DNA of 64,000 nt from Escarpia spicata (taxonomy: Eukaryota; Annelida; Polychaeta; Sabellida; Siboglinidae). Numbering within the stretch: position 1 is the first letter of the stretch; each line of letters begins with the position of its first letter. The notes beneath the pieces were generated by a model that was not told where the DNA came from, made no database searches, and saw only the letters and a list, made by a program, of their open reading frames with translations. Shown in pieces: positions 13,501 through 22,372 of the stretch. The position numbers and the translations under genes are program-made. The stretch is from assembly GCA_963995525.1 (NCBI GenBank), contig OZ023213.1:17783270-17847269 (forward strand). Reading direction: 5' to 3'.

Positions 13501-16500
13501 TACACAGAAGTGTCAACGAATAAACAATAAAACACATCAATTATAGTTTTATTTTTTTATTTTGGTACGATATGTACTTTACAGCAGACATGCGCTGTTT
13601 GTATTATTCAACATATTTGCTCTCATAGACGTTTTAAGACCATCGGGCAACCTTTCGGCCGCCTGGCATCCAACCCACATCGGGCAGTTTGTCTTGTCTG
13701 GGCCGTTGTTTTTGTTCTCGAAAAACAGGAAATAATTTTAGGGATGTATGTTCTGCGGCTATTTAAGCACACTTCGCCACCGACGCACAACAGGCTGCGT
13801 TCATCATGAAACGTTGGATGACTATTACTCGTTTTCAATATATGGTGTATCAATACACCGGTGCCGCTACTGAGCGGTCACGGTTGAGCGATCAAGTGGA
13901 ACAGGTCACGTGACACGGTCCGGGCCCCGTAGCTGAGTATGAGTCAGCTTGTGGTTAAGACGGGGCAAGCATAGGTTGTCTAATCAGAACGGAAACAGTT
14001 ATATTAATGCCGGGCAGATTTAGACGTAACGGCCATATAACGTCCGTGTTTTTCGGTGAACAATTATATGGGTCTTACCACTGCTCCCTGTATCCCTGTT
14101 GTAGATGACGACGAAGGAGAAGTTATATATGTCGCCAAAGTCAACCATCCACCAGGCGTTTCTGCTCCAGTCCGTGTCTGGGAATGCGCAGTGACCTGCA
14201 CCCGCACTTGGATTTGTGTCGCCGTCGACGGCCAGCCCAGCTGGGAACTGACCACCCCATTTGTCTATACTTTGACTTGCGGACTTGTTGTATGCAATAT
14301 TTCCTGAAACAATAGGCAGTATACCTGTGTATGTCAGCGCGTGTGTGAGCGTGCGTTTATGATATACATTTAAAAACGTATACGCATACATGACACAACG
14401 TGAATATCGCTGGAAATATAAGAAGTTCTGTCAGATGATTACACAGTTAATAGCCGTGCTTGACTAAGTACACTTCTTTGTGTCTGCTCTACATATACGT
14501 TCGGGGGTGGGAGGGTTATATTTGATATATGACAGGAGCGACGGTGAGAGGAGAGGTAGGGGGGTGGAGTAATTATGATTGTGTATACGGAGTACTTGCA
14601 GGTATGCGTGAAGTAATTCATGTATGCGAATGCATGTATAATTACATAATTTCCACGCACGTAATTTGCTGTATATATATATATATATCCATAAGCTTCA
14701 ATGCAGGCACAAATGCAATGATACGAAACATGACAGTGATACAAACAAGACACATGACGATACATGCAACTACTACATACATCTACGATTGTTGTGGAAT
14801 CTGTCGTCGGCAGGTGAAACCAACGGAGACAGCGTTCTGCAAAAATGACAATCTTCCACATCGACTGCACGCTAACTGTGTCCCTTTGTGTTCATACCTG
14901 GATTCACTTTACATAATGTTGCCACGTCATTTCCAAACCAGAATACTGAGTTATTCACAACTATGGCCGAATGTTGCGAGTAACAGTTGTAGAAATGGGT
15001 CATAATTCAACTATCATTTTCTACAAACTTCACTGAAGACAGTCGGGCAGTAAAGAAATAGTATTTAGTGGGAATATCTGTATCAGCTTGAATTGGTGGG
15101 TGAACACAACAGTTTGTGTGGAGTAATGATGGGACAACTATTATGATGGAAAGTGGTTATGTACAATATATCACTAGGTTGCAGCGTAAACAAACATAGG
15201 TGGTTCAACGAAAAAGACCACTGTTCTCTAACACGTAGCCAGCCTTCTCATTTAACAGAGTCATCATTTATTCACAACTGGTTTACTTCTAAATGCATCA
15301 TTTAACAATATTTGTTTAAATATCGTTTTTATTAAAAATAGAGGAACGATGTATGATGTATGATGTCAACATTGATTATGTTCGTTTGTTCTTCTTTACG
15401 ATTCGTAATAGTCTTGTGACCTAAATTGGAATATGAGCCAACAAAGTTACTTTCGTGGGGCTCCCCATACCGGAAAAGTTTGACCTGCCACAGATGCTGT
15501 CTATGATTTAATGTTCCTGCTCATGTGGTTAAAGCACTTGTTCAAATGTGTTTCCTAAACCTATATATTGACACCATCGTTATGGTTCTATATGACGCAG
15601 TTAGTACACTATGAGGAAATTGGATCTAGTGGCCATTTTTAAAGATACATTTTCATAACTGACATACACCTGAATCTGAGGTCATAGATAACATATATGG
15701 AAGGTCAAACGTTTACTTGCCAGAGAAGGAGGTGCGCTGCGAAAGCAAACGTTTCTGGACTTTGCCACCCGACTATCTGAATTTCTGAACAAATCATTTA
15801 TTACAGAAAGCTATCCTACAGTACATTCAATGGTATATTTTATATAGACGCTGCCATAGTTTATATAATGAGGGTATGAATGAATGAAAGTTAATTCAAC
15901 AACAACAACATAATACATGCACGGTATAGTGTGCTACTACTGCTAAAAGGACATAGCTGAAGTCATAGACTTATATGTTGCTATGCCCTTCTCAAACTGA
16001 ACAAAAACTGAATAAATACAACACGGATTATAAATAAATTACAAAATAATATTCACGACTCGTGTACCTTCTTACCATAGTGCACGTGGTATCAATGCAT
16101 CGGTTTAGCTAAACATCATCTACAAATATATAGAATGTAATGGCAATGTGAATGCTTTTTAAAATTGTGTTAAACTTGGAAGTTGAATATATTTATCTGC
16201 TAAATTGTTCCACGTTTTTATACCCTTGACGGTGAGTGACAGCAGTCGGAGGGTGATGTTTGTCTTTTTAACATAGAACAGTTTGCTTTGTCTGGTATCA
16301 TGCATGTGTTTAGCTGCAGTTGGTTCAAATAACGCTTCAACACGACATTTAAACATTTAAATAGTGATTGTTGGCTTTATAAAGTATAATCATAGTCTTG
16401 TATTGAACTAAATCATAAAATTTAAGCATGTTTGAGAGATGGAAAAATACAGATGTACGATCACGGTAATTAAGGTTGTAAGTAATCCGTATATAATTTT

Positions 16501-19500
16501 TCTGTAACAGAAATAGTTTCTGAGTTTAGATTAATAAATATTTCCTCAGATCTCACAGCAATCTGACATATGTAATTCAACATGTGAATTATATAATGTG
16601 TGTAACGCTTAACAATCAAAAACATGTTGTTTTGTACAAAACTGCTATGCTTTTTGATAATTTTGATTCGACCATTTTTATGTGTACTTGCCATGTTATA
16701 TTTTCATCAACGGTTACTCCAAAGACTTTTGTATATGATACCTGCTTAGTGTTTGTCTTATTCAAAATTATATTAACATCTCTTCCAAGTTATTTGTTAT
16801 TGTCAAATATTGTAAAATGTGTTTTGTTCACATTGAGCGATAATTTGTTTGCTCGGAACCACAGGTCTAGCTCTTGTAGTTCGTTGTTAGCAACAGTGCT
16901 TACATCATCAGTGTTACTAGCCGAATAAAACATGTTAGTATAATCGGCAAATAAAATAATATGAAGCAATTTTGAGACTTCACACATGTCATTTATGTAC
17001 AGAATAAATAATAATGGGCCAAGGATTTAACCTTGCGGGATTCCACACTTGATTTCCGTTAGTTCTGAATTACTGTTGTTATAGCATACATATTGTCTAC
17101 AGTTGGTTAAGTAGCTTTTTATCCAGTCCAGAGTCAGACACTTTATTCCGTAGCATTGCAATTTACTTAGCAATGTGTTGTGGTCAACACTGTCAAATTC
17201 TTTTTAGGTCGATAAAGACAACAATCGTACTTTGGCACTTATCCATTGTGGAGGTAACCTTTTCGACAAATTCTGTTAAATCTAGTGAAGTTGAATGGTT
17301 ACTTCTGAAGCCACCCTGTCCATCTGTCAATATTCGTTGTGTTTCAATGAAAGACGTTAGCCTTATGTTGAATATTTGTAAAGTATTTTAGACAATTGGG
17401 ATTACAGATATACAGGTCTACAATTAGAAAATTGAAAACGAAATTCCACTGAAATATAAAAAAATAAGTCAGTAATATCATTTACTGACAAAAATAGCTT
17501 GAGTTAACATTTGAACAACATTATCAATGCTTATGTACAATCCACCGTTGTTGCCATATAGTTCCGTAGTTTAACACCTAGGTGTCTCATTTTTTTACGT
17601 TGATTTTTTAGATCGGTAGCTCAGCATGGCGTTTTCTCCATTTGTGCATTCAGTATCATTGCTTCGTCGACGTATTTAGTAACAAGATTTAACAAGATTT
17701 AACAAGATTGCCATCCAGAAAATTACTCTGGATGGCAGTTGGACAAGGAAGCCTTTTGGCTTATCGAGAGTCCAATACTTGGACTGTTGGTGTCTTATTT
17801 GTATGTAGCAAGTTGTCTGTTGGTGTCTTATTTGTATGTAGCAAGTTGTCAGTTTATTGCCAAGGTAACACAACATATTGAAATACAGTAAAACTACTGT
17901 TTTCATTATATGGATTATAACTGTTACGTCAGGATTATGGGCCATTATTTACATGCTTGACGAACACCGACGCACCTGTCTGACACGCCGAGCCCTCCCA
18001 GCGGTAGCCACTCGGATGACCGTCTTGGCAACGTCCACCGTTGATGCACTGTCCAGTGGTGGTGTCGCAACCGTTCGTACAACGACAGGGGAAGATGCAC
18101 GACCCTTGACTCGCCGACTTGCTCGCGAACCGACAACGAGCTCCTGGAATAAATGTTAAAGAAAGAGTTAGCGTCATGCTATAAAACTCAATAATAAAAG
18201 CTGTCATTCACGCGATTTTAAAAACATTTTCCATATGCACTCTGCCATGCTTTATTAATAAGTATCAATGTAATGTATGAAATTATGTGACATAAACTTT
18301 AAAGGAACACTACATCTTTGCCTTATTGACGCGGGCAGAAACGTTCCATTGTTGCATTCACGTCTTGCCCTTTCCGAGTTTCCATAATAAACACATATGT
18401 GGGCTGTAAACTCCCATAACATTGCGATTTTCAAGTATTCGTGTCATCAATCTGGTTGTTGTATTCCACTAAAATAATATATCCTTATTGTTGCCATTGT
18501 TGAACTCAACATGACGTTCACAAATACGCGTCTGTCACCAGATGGACCGCCTGTGCAGGTCTAGTTCAGTAATTAAAATGTCATTGGCGGGAAAAGGTGT
18601 TGTATTTTACCATTGCCTTTAAATGTATCTCATGTTACTTGATTAAATGTTTCTAGAATTGTTCAGAAAGTTGCGGCATGCCAGCACTTCGCAGGTAGTT
18701 ATAGGTTCGATCACTTGTGGCCATTCATCGTATACGGATTCAGAGATGTGCTATGCAATAGCATCCACCAGACACTAAACTTATACATCTGCACTCGTAC
18801 TTTGTTCACATCACCGTGTAAACAAAATTGATATAAAACATAACAGAAAGGTTTTTGCAACAAATAAAGTAATTAACCTATCCATCACACGACCTGTTGC
18901 CTACCAAAACCTTCTTCAAGCCATCAGAAAACACCTGGTGGGTGCAGACATTCCGTCGTATATTTTGTTGAAATTCTGGACCCAAAAGGGCTGCTTTATG
19001 ATAAAAACATAAAGCAAAGTTATTTTAAAGTGTCACGTCTGTGTGGGTATGTTTGAATTATGATATGTCATGCAGCAATTGTATTGCTTTTCACGTACAT
19101 AACTATTATCTACATTGTTGGCAAAGCCAAAGCTTGGCGGAGGTCGCGCGCCAAAAAATTATTGTGACGTAAACAAACCGCGACGTACACTGATTATCAT
19201 CAATTAAACGTTCACATGTTCCCCATTTCATTACATGTCCGCATAGTTGCTTATTGATACACCATGCCCACGTGGAATAATTATACTTCCGTTAAGAAAA
19301 TACCGTGGCAAGGTGTACGTATAATTGCAATACATGTTCAGCTGGGTTAAATTGCTAAACATGGCAATAACATATGCATAAGCTGCATGATTGTTTTCAT
19401 TCCGTGAAGCAAATATGGTAAGGGGAGCCTCTTCTTCCCCCCCCCCCCTAAATCATGTAAGTTGCTGAATGTAAACAGAAATATTGGATATCGCGCAGTA

Positions 19501-21544
19501 TAAGAACTTAAATTAACTTTATGCTATCATCGGTCGAATCCTGTTTTGTTTTTTATCAGTCATCTACTATTGAATGTATTATTAATGGCCCCATTATGCG
19601 TACTATGAGCAAGAAAGTCACTACCATGGCTTACATCCACGTCATTTCCCCCGGGCCCCCTGCACTCATACATTACAACTGCTGATTGTCACTGGAGACA
19701 CCTTGCATTTCATAATGCAATTAACACATATAACTTGGTTTTGTCTTCTCTCAAGTGGGATGATCAATACCAATCAGGTCGCGATGTTTTTCGTTGGTAA
19801 GTATGTCCGTACTGTGGCTATGATCACAGTTGTGAATTAATTATAAAAAAAAACAGTTATTGTTCCCCTTTTGACGTATGTGACGTATATAACGCCAGCC
19901 GTTATCCGATGTGATACAAGAGAAACGAATCTACGTTGGTCAGCTTGCGTAATTATGCTAACTGAAACAACTCTATCTGGATCACCCGGTGTAGTTCTGA
20001 CGGAATCTTGTGGAAACACTACATCCGCCACGAGTGCAACAGTTTTGTCTAGATTTATGGACACAGTTCTATGTGTAGTTGTGGGCCCGGTTAAGACCAA
20101 TGGATTGGTAATATGTAAGAATATGAATCCATAGTCCTTTTGATATTTCCCCTATTTCTTATGTGACGGTGTTCCAAGTGCGTGGTGTGACGAGGACATG
20201 GAAATGGAAATGTAGCTGTTTTCTATACCTTGACTACAAGACGCGACGGACCTCGAAGCCATGATTATGATCAAACCCGTTATAACAGATTAACATTTAC
20301 AGCATATGTCGTTGGCTGTTGCCAACGCCGTCTGAAGTGGTTCACGTGTTTATTGTTAGTGGACATGATCTTTCTCTAGTGACATAAAATAGCTACCAGA
20401 GACTAGGACGAAAGGCCAACCTTTGATGTTCGTAGCTAGACGTGCGATGGTTACAAGGGGTAACAACGCGCTTTTAAATGTTGTTCCTTCACCAGTATGA
20501 GCAGACTGTGGTGGGAATGAAAAACTATGTAATGCGTGTAGATTCGCCCTAAGGCAAATTATAACTATGTGTGTTGTTCGTATTCTGTGGTGGGTTATAC
20601 CGCTCCTACGACCCGAAATACGTGGTGAGTTATAATACACACGCGGTTATGTTCTCATGCCACGGGGCATATCCGCATACACCTGTGATGTCATGCTCCA
20701 TTATCATTATAACCGCTCAACTGTCATCAATACATATTGAGAAATATATAATTACGTTCTTGTGTCGCTGTAGTGTAATATCTTCCAACAAGGGTGTACT
20801 ACCAAAATGACGTCAACAGTTCACTTGCTATGGTGGGTTATACCATGCGTACATTTCCATCTACATCAATCATTAGCAGAGTACTTTTATTTGGATATAT
20901 ACGCCAACGGATGTTTAGTGATCAAGACTCCAACTTTGTGGTTATACCACCTATGTGGCATATTTTACTTACTTCCTCTGGCATTGATTCCACATAGAAG
21001 TAACCAACGGTTTATAGTGTGTCTTCCAAAGGACACACTCACCGTGGCATTAACGAAATTGTCAACGTTTCGAAACGACGCTACGTTGAAGGACTCGAAA
21101 CCCGGTCCCCTCGACCGACAGTCCGGCGCTCTACCACTGCTCTACCACCGCTAGCACAACTTCCTCTTCTAGTCCATTGTTATTGAAATCATGCCTACAT
21201 TATGTCCTTAATCAATGTATTTCATACACTCAATTATACTACTCCAAACATCAACAGTCAATCGTAACCGTGTATATACACATTCAACATTAGCAGCACG
21301 CTAAGACACTATGCAAATACCATTGTAAACTGTTCGTCCTACTAGAGTTGTACAGGCGTCACGCTTCACTGAACCAGGAAGTAAACTTAACGCAATATTA
21401 CCCGCTGTTACCAACCAATAGCTTAGATCAAGCCTGGCTAACAACAATTATTCTACCAAGTTCATTCCCTGAACACGGGCTCTGTAACTCACCCGATGTA
21501 TCGTGACACGTCAGTATCGTGATGACTACAACCACCAGCAACAT
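1423..21544 (-). CDS. F5/8C-EGF-FN3 secreted/receptor-like protein, multi-exon, 3' end outside window
   Basis: Gene on the minus strand. Exons in order: 21,544-21,493 (signal peptide), 18,143-17,976 (Cys-rich EGF-like), 14,303-14,079 and 10,570-10,343 (two halves of an F5/8 type C fucolectin-like domain), 8,648-8,556 and 5,589-5,446 (EGF/laminin-type), 3,484-3,155 (fibronectin III), and possibly 1,520-1,423. All junctions from signal peptide to FN3 are phase 1, and each one restores a sensible codon (for example Gly at signal/EGF and at EGF/F5-8C). About 412 residues are visible. Such F5/8C plus EGF plus FN3 arrays occur at the N-termini of MEGF-like and Tie-like receptors in lophotrochozoans; a membrane segment and any kinase or phosphatase part would lie left of the window. 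Extracellular or cell-surface sugar/ligand binding is inferred. The ligand is unknown. Confidence 0.75.
2104..2418 (+). repeat. Dispersed repeat block F, copy 1
   Basis: About 315 bp that recurs in the same orientation at 18,253-18,985, where a roughly 425-bp insertion splits it. Shared stretches include taatgtatga.attatgtgac, gcatccaccagacactaaac and ttttgttgaaattctgg. It abuts the EGF-exon copy that starts about 2,407. Confidence 0.6.
2407..2810 (+). pseudogene. Plus-strand inverted copy of the Cys-rich EGF exon and its flanks
   Basis: Homologous to 18,230-17,797 read on the minus strand. It includes about 90 bp of upstream intron with the ATTCCAG acceptor, the exon (2,497-2,640), the GT donor and about 150 bp downstream. 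The exon frame is still open (starts ARCRFASTSASLGSCIFPC, ends SGYRWEGSACQTG) but has an in-frame 24-bp deletion that removes CINGGRC, two of the cysteines. No neighbouring plus-strand exons were found, so it looks like an orphan duplicate, though it could be an exon of an unseen plus-strand paralogue. Confidence 0.75.
3155..3484 (-). CDS. Exon 7: fibronectin type III domain
   Basis: Acceptor TTTTCTCCAG|CC and donor ATTG|GTAAGTG. The 330-bp exon encodes a full FN3 fold: the Pro-rich start TPYFELLNIPEV, the core VTVTWPKAKN, a tyrosine-rich strand HYYYVVWL, and the FN3 signature LQFNTYYSVKVEPY before the last strand. It starts with two bases completing a Ser codon from exon 6 and ends in phase 1. 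Confidence 0.75.
3750..5285 (+). mobile_element. Degenerate LINE 5' part: 5'UTR plus apurinic endonuclease region
   Basis: Plus strand. From 4,006 an open frame contains TSIGTWNVRNVHAIGK and RDIVGLTETRRP, the N-terminal motifs of LINE endonuclease. Frameshifted continuations include VTVIQVYAPTKSH (about 4,370) and NTNDRGLRLLEFACSKGLTVANTLYQ (about 4,560-4,630), the usual endonuclease order. Several stops and shifts interrupt it, and it ends near 5,285 before any reverse transcriptase. GC-rich sequence from about 3,750 is probably its 5'UTR. It lies in the intron between the FN3 exon and the last EGF exon. Dead and 3'-truncated. Confidence 0.7.
5446..5589 (-). CDS. Exon 6: EGF-like cysteine-rich exon
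   Basis: Acceptor TTTTGTAG|AC and donor ATAT|GTAAGTA. The 144-bp exon reads DCEQGTHGTNCKEDCGHCKD, then C-rich sequence through CPSGCETWYTS and VVCK. The CxxGxxGxxCxxxCxxC spacing is typical of MEGF/Tie-type EGF repeats. Two leading bases complete the Asp codon begun by exon 5. Confidence 0.75.
5605..5895. repeat. (GTAT)n/(ACGT)n microsatellite
   Basis: About 290 bp of gtat, acgt and gtatgt repeats with purine/pyrimidine alternation, just upstream (minus sense) of EGF exon 6. Long reading frames through it on both strands are repeat artefacts. Confidence 0.9.
6315..6505 (+). mobile_element. 3' part of a gypsy-type LTR (5' copy)
   Basis: Shares gaatcaagcagtgtgttgaa, the AATAAA region (about 6,439) and the TGACA terminus with 8,145-8,287, in the same orientation. 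The full 5' LTR probably begins further left, perhaps near 5,950, but I could not fix its start. A primer-binding-site-like sequence, ttttggggactcgtccgg, follows directly. Confidence 0.65.
6507..6525 (+). promoter_or_regulatory. Retroelement primer binding site-like sequence
   Basis: The bases tttggggactcgtccgg lie two nt after the LTR end. This position and sequence type (TGGGG.CTCGTCCGG) is that of a tRNA primer site in many LTR elements. Which tRNA would prime it was not determined. Confidence 0.5.
6870..8144 (+). pseudogene. Gypsy-type gag with zinc knuckle and retropepsin start, decayed
   Basis: Plus strand, between two LTR pieces. The N-terminal part (from MELEEI at 6,870) is broken by stops. 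The longest open part (7,181-7,873) holds a capsid-like region (LSALLQGVVLDVYH, LLRRFLLTEEGFREK, GESFGQFMTRIEGYF) and a CCHC zinc knuckle CFLCNKQGHIARDC. A shifted frame (7,873-8,144) contains a retropepsin-like segment in which the DTG active-site triad reads DTR (LLDTRCSGAVV), followed by a stop. Sequence then jumps into the 3' LTR piece, so RT, RNase H and integrase are missing. Non-functional. Confidence 0.75.
8145..8287 (+). mobile_element. Gypsy-type LTR fragment (3' copy)
   Basis: Direct repeat of the 6,315-6,505 segment with an internal deletion of about 50 bp. It ends ...GATGACA. Together the copies bracket the gag relic as an internally deleted LTR element of at least 2 kb. Confidence 0.65.
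8556..8648 (-). CDS. Exon 5: EGF-like cysteine-rich exon
   Basis: Acceptor TTTCACAG|CG and donor AAAAG|GTGTGT. The 93-bp exon encodes CQDCPSTSTCNDVIGCDSC, then APGKQQPNCTK, an EGF/laminin-type repeat half. Its phase fits the F5/8C exon before it and EGF exon 6 after it. Confidence 0.75.
8650..9585. other. Intronic AT-rich stretch
   Basis: Intron between exons 4 and 5 of the F5/8C-EGF-FN3 gene. I see no exon or recognisable element before the MITE at about 9,588. Confidence 0.4.
9588..10232. mobile_element. MITE-like element with terminal inverted repeats and internal GAT microsatellite
   Basis: The left end (ctgttacaaccagtactgta, then ataatcgaccagtaatgtaa) is repeated inverted at the right end (ttacattactggtcg, then attattacattaac and agttgtaacag). 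Each arm is about 45-50 bp and imperfect. A 37-38-bp unit (gaccagtaatgtaataacca...) is duplicated inside the left arm. About 450 bp of degenerate GAT/ATG repeats fill the middle. No transposase. No clear target duplication. Confidence 0.6.
9690..10145. repeat. Degenerate (GAT)n microsatellite
   Basis: gatgat, gatgacg and gaagat runs over about 450 bp, forming the core of the MITE-like element. Confidence 0.85.
10343..10570 (-). CDS. Exon 4: second half of the F5/8C (fucolectin-type) domain
   Basis: Acceptor TTCTTTAG|GC and donor ATATCA|GTAGGT. The 228-bp exon encodes IRLDTFILSVGGSPD, then C..H.G.VP (CASHYGRVPPKGTV), then GINRYLSFRRDG and LCEVVVVGHRHI, the typical C-terminal half of an invertebrate fucolectin/tachylectin-4-like domain. 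The Gly codon at the junction is split G|GC with exon 3. Confidence 0.78.
10955..11130. repeat. (GT)n-rich microsatellite
   Basis: Interrupted tgtgtg/tatgtg repeats over about 175 bp. Reading frames through it are artefacts. Confidence 0.85.
11340..11965. repeat. 57-bp minisatellite, about 11 copies
   Basis: Unit of about 57 bp (core cgtcttcccacgtcatgtac, then gacaacatctaatagcat and ccatccccctcccacccct). Period measured between successive gtacgacaacat sites: 11,389, 11,446, 11,503. A few units differ by one to three bases. Because 57 is 19 x 3, the plus strand stays open as a 19-residue repeat (VFPRHVRQHLIASIPLPLL). It lies in an intron, so the frame is probably not translated. Confidence 0.9.
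12392..12631 (+). CDS. Hypothetical plus-strand exon or small ORF, unrecognised
   Basis: An oligo-T tract ending TTTTTTTTAG|C precedes an 80-codon frame to TAA: LEQASSDGGDYDESAEYGKH, then IKSINEDLQDWARRKRS and TIIRPTRHRNTVKLL. It is acidic then basic. I do not recognise a family. It could be an exon of a mobile-element ORF or chance. Its location in the sense-opposite intron of the F5/8C gene favours a mobile-element origin. Confidence 0.25.
   Translation: MEQASSDGGDYDESAEYGKHIKSINEDLQDWARRKRSTIIRPTRHRNTVKLLSETRLLRNSTAVTITLGHTARLFYEHD
12632..13820. other. Interrupted coding-like sequence, unidentified
   Basis: More GC-rich than its surroundings, with several short open stretches on the plus strand (for example LPFYTRVVEHLMC near 13,235). 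No frame stays open and no family is recognised. It is probably a decayed mobile element. Confidence 0.25.
13823..14036 (+). repeat. Inverted copy of the 5' flank of the F5/8C-EGF-FN3 gene
   Basis: About 210 bp that matches 21,785-21,560 read on the minus strand, with long identical runs (atcaatacaccggtgccgct, ctgagtatgagtcagcttgt, gccgggcagatttagacgta). In the 21.6-kb copy the sequence leads straight into the ATG of the signal-peptide exon. Here it stops at gacgtaacggcca and no signal peptide follows. It may be a duplicated promoter, or a dispersed repeat that happens to serve as the promoter at 21.6 kb. Confidence 0.8.
14079..14303 (-). CDS. Exon 3: first half of the F5/8C (fucolectin-type) domain
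   Basis: Acceptor TTGTTTCAG|GA and donor CAGTG|GTAAGAC. The 225-bp exon reads NIAYNKSASQS, then FPAGLAVDGDTNP, CAFPDTDWSRNAWWMVDFGD and FVVIYNRDTGSS. The N.A..K.ASQS, AVDG.TN, WW.VD.G and V.IYNR blocks are hallmark F5/8C/fucolectin motifs. It follows the Cys-rich exon in phase 1 (CQT|G|NIAY). Confidence 0.8.
14310..16145. other. Intronic stretch
   Basis: AT-rich intron of the F5/8C gene with short TA and GT repeats. No exon or element is recognised. Confidence 0.35.
16150..17540 (-). mobile_element. LINE fragment: reverse transcriptase and C-terminus (jockey/CR1-like)
   Basis: On the minus strand, running down from about 17,540, RT motifs come in order: FRSNHSTSLDLTEFVEKV, VFIDLKKNFDSVDHNTLLSK, CGIPQG followed by a stop where Ser is expected then ILGPLLFILYINDM, and HIILFADYTNMFYS (FADD changed to FADY). 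The C-terminal region is about 16,356-16,159 (HMHDTRQSKLF, GIKTWNNLADKY). 5'-truncated (no endonuclease) and inactive. Confidence 0.75.
17680..17797 (-). mobile_element. Extreme 3' end of a CR1-like LINE with 10-bp tail repeats
   Basis: Matches the 3' terminus of the LINE at 38,096-41,283: tandem aacaagattt units, then a gap, then acaaggaagcc..ttggcttatcgagagtcc. Only about 110 bp of element remain, as expected from 5' truncation during target-primed reverse transcription. It abuts the homologous block around EGF exon 2. Confidence 0.7.
17976..18143 (-). CDS. Exon 2: Cys-rich EGF-like exon
   Basis: Acceptor TTATTCCAG|GA and donor ACAG|GTGCGTC. The 168-bp exon encodes ARCRFASKSASQGSCIFPC, RCTNGCDTTTGQCINGGRC and QDGHPSGYRWEGSACQT. 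This block typically sits between the signal peptide and the F5/8C domain in lophotrochozoan F5/8C-EGF proteins. Phase 1 on both sides. Confidence 0.78.
18253..18985 (+). repeat. Dispersed repeat block F, copy 2 (with insertion)
   Basis: Same orientation as 2,104-2,418. About 425 bp (18,330-18,756) are inserted relative to copy 1. It lies in intron 1 of the F5/8C gene. Confidence 0.6.
18990..21005. other. Intron 1, no recognised feature
   Basis: Mostly AT-rich, with a C-homopolymer near 19,440. A minus-strand open frame at 20,100-19,837 (contains RVVSVSIITQADQRRFVSLV) is noted but has no recognised family. Confidence 0.3.
21008..21155 (-). mobile_element. tRNA-derived SINE or tRNA pseudogene
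   Basis: The minus strand reads GGTGGTAGAGCAGTGGTAGA, then GCGCCGGACTGTCGGTCGAG and GGGACCGGGTTTCGAGTCC: a duplicated A-box-like TGGTAGAGC and a B-box-like GGTTTCGAGTCC. The acceptor stem does not pair, so this is not a working tRNA gene. Confidence 0.5.
21493..21544 (-). CDS. Exon 1: signal peptide
   Basis: ATG at 21,544 opens MLLVVVVITILTCHDTS, a compact hydrophobic secretion signal, and ends TCG G|GTGAGT in phase 1. It joins exon 2 as ...HDTSGARCRF. The start is chosen because this is the first ATG in the exon and is followed directly by the hydrophobic core. Confidence 0.75.
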
Positions 21545-21785
21545 CTCCGCCACACGGTGGCTGTTACGTCTAAATCTGCCCGGCATTAATGTAACTGTTT
21601 CCGTTGCGATCAGACAACCGATGCTTGCACCGTCTTAACCACAAGCTGACTCATACTCAGCTACAGGGCCCGGACCGTGTCACGTGACCTATTCCACTTG
21701 ATCGTTCAACCGTGACCGCTCGAGAGCGGCACCGGTGTATTGATATACCATATCTTGTTAACGAGTAACATTTCTAGCTAACCAA
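21545..21785 (-). promoter_or_regulatory. Putative promoter/5'UTR of the F5/8C-EGF-FN3 gene
   Basis: The sequence immediately upstream of the start codon is GC-richer than its surroundings, with ggtcacgtgac (an E-box CACGTG) and gagtatgagtcagctt (an AP-1-like TGAGTCA). It is duplicated, inverted, at 13,823-14,036. The promoter role is inferred from position. Confidence 0.4.
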
Positions 21786-22039
21786 AACTACACAAAACAA
21801 TGTTGTCTGGGTAGCATGCTAGATAGTACCACCAGACTGGACCTTGTTTATAAGATACGGCTATGACCGACGGAAACCGGTAGTTTGGAGAGGTTCACCA
21901 AGAAAGACTGACACCAGAGGAACTTTTTGCAGTTTAAGTTGCTTTAAGATAATGTCATACTTGAGCATTATCACAATATGGCTAAATGCGAATCAAACAA
22001 ATGTGTATTACCCATAGAATTACATCATTAATTACTCCC

Positions 22040-22372
22040 CTATAAAGTAGAGCGATTCGCTGGTTCGCAGCATTGACGCTGCGGTGGACCGTTTGCTGCC
22101 ATCCAATTGCACCGCAGCAACTGTTGCTTCCAAATTTAGCATATAACTATTTGACAACGTTTTAATAGGTAATAATTGTCTGGCACAGGAAATGTCAACT
22201 AGGACTTGTGTCATTGGGCTCCCCAAATATCTCATGATTAATTAATCGTTATTTATCATACATTACACCATGTTTACCATAAGATTATTTAATTTTTTTG
22301 ACATAGATGTATTGTATGTATTATTTGAAATGTCTGGGTCAAATAAACAAATTCTTCTTCTTCTTCTTAATG
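22040..22372 (+). mobile_element. Possible LINE 3' end with (TTC)n tail
   Basis: AT-rich sequence ending ...gggtcaaataaacaaattcttcttcttcttctt, a form typical of 3' ends of non-LTR elements with a short tandem tail. No coding motif remains. Confidence 0.3.

Noticed and set aside
13623..13853. Minus-strand 76-codon frame as an exon
   Set aside because: It has no recognised domain or splice fit and runs into the inverted promoter-like block.
19837..20100. Minus-strand 87-codon frame with beta-strand-like composition as an extra exon of the F5/8C gene
   Set aside because: No acceptable phase-1 splice pair was found, and the spliced protein is already continuous from exon 1 to exon 2 without it.
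21090..21155. Functional tRNA gene
   Set aside because: A- and B-box-like words are present, but the A box is duplicated, the acceptor ends do not pair and no clean cloverleaf can be drawn.
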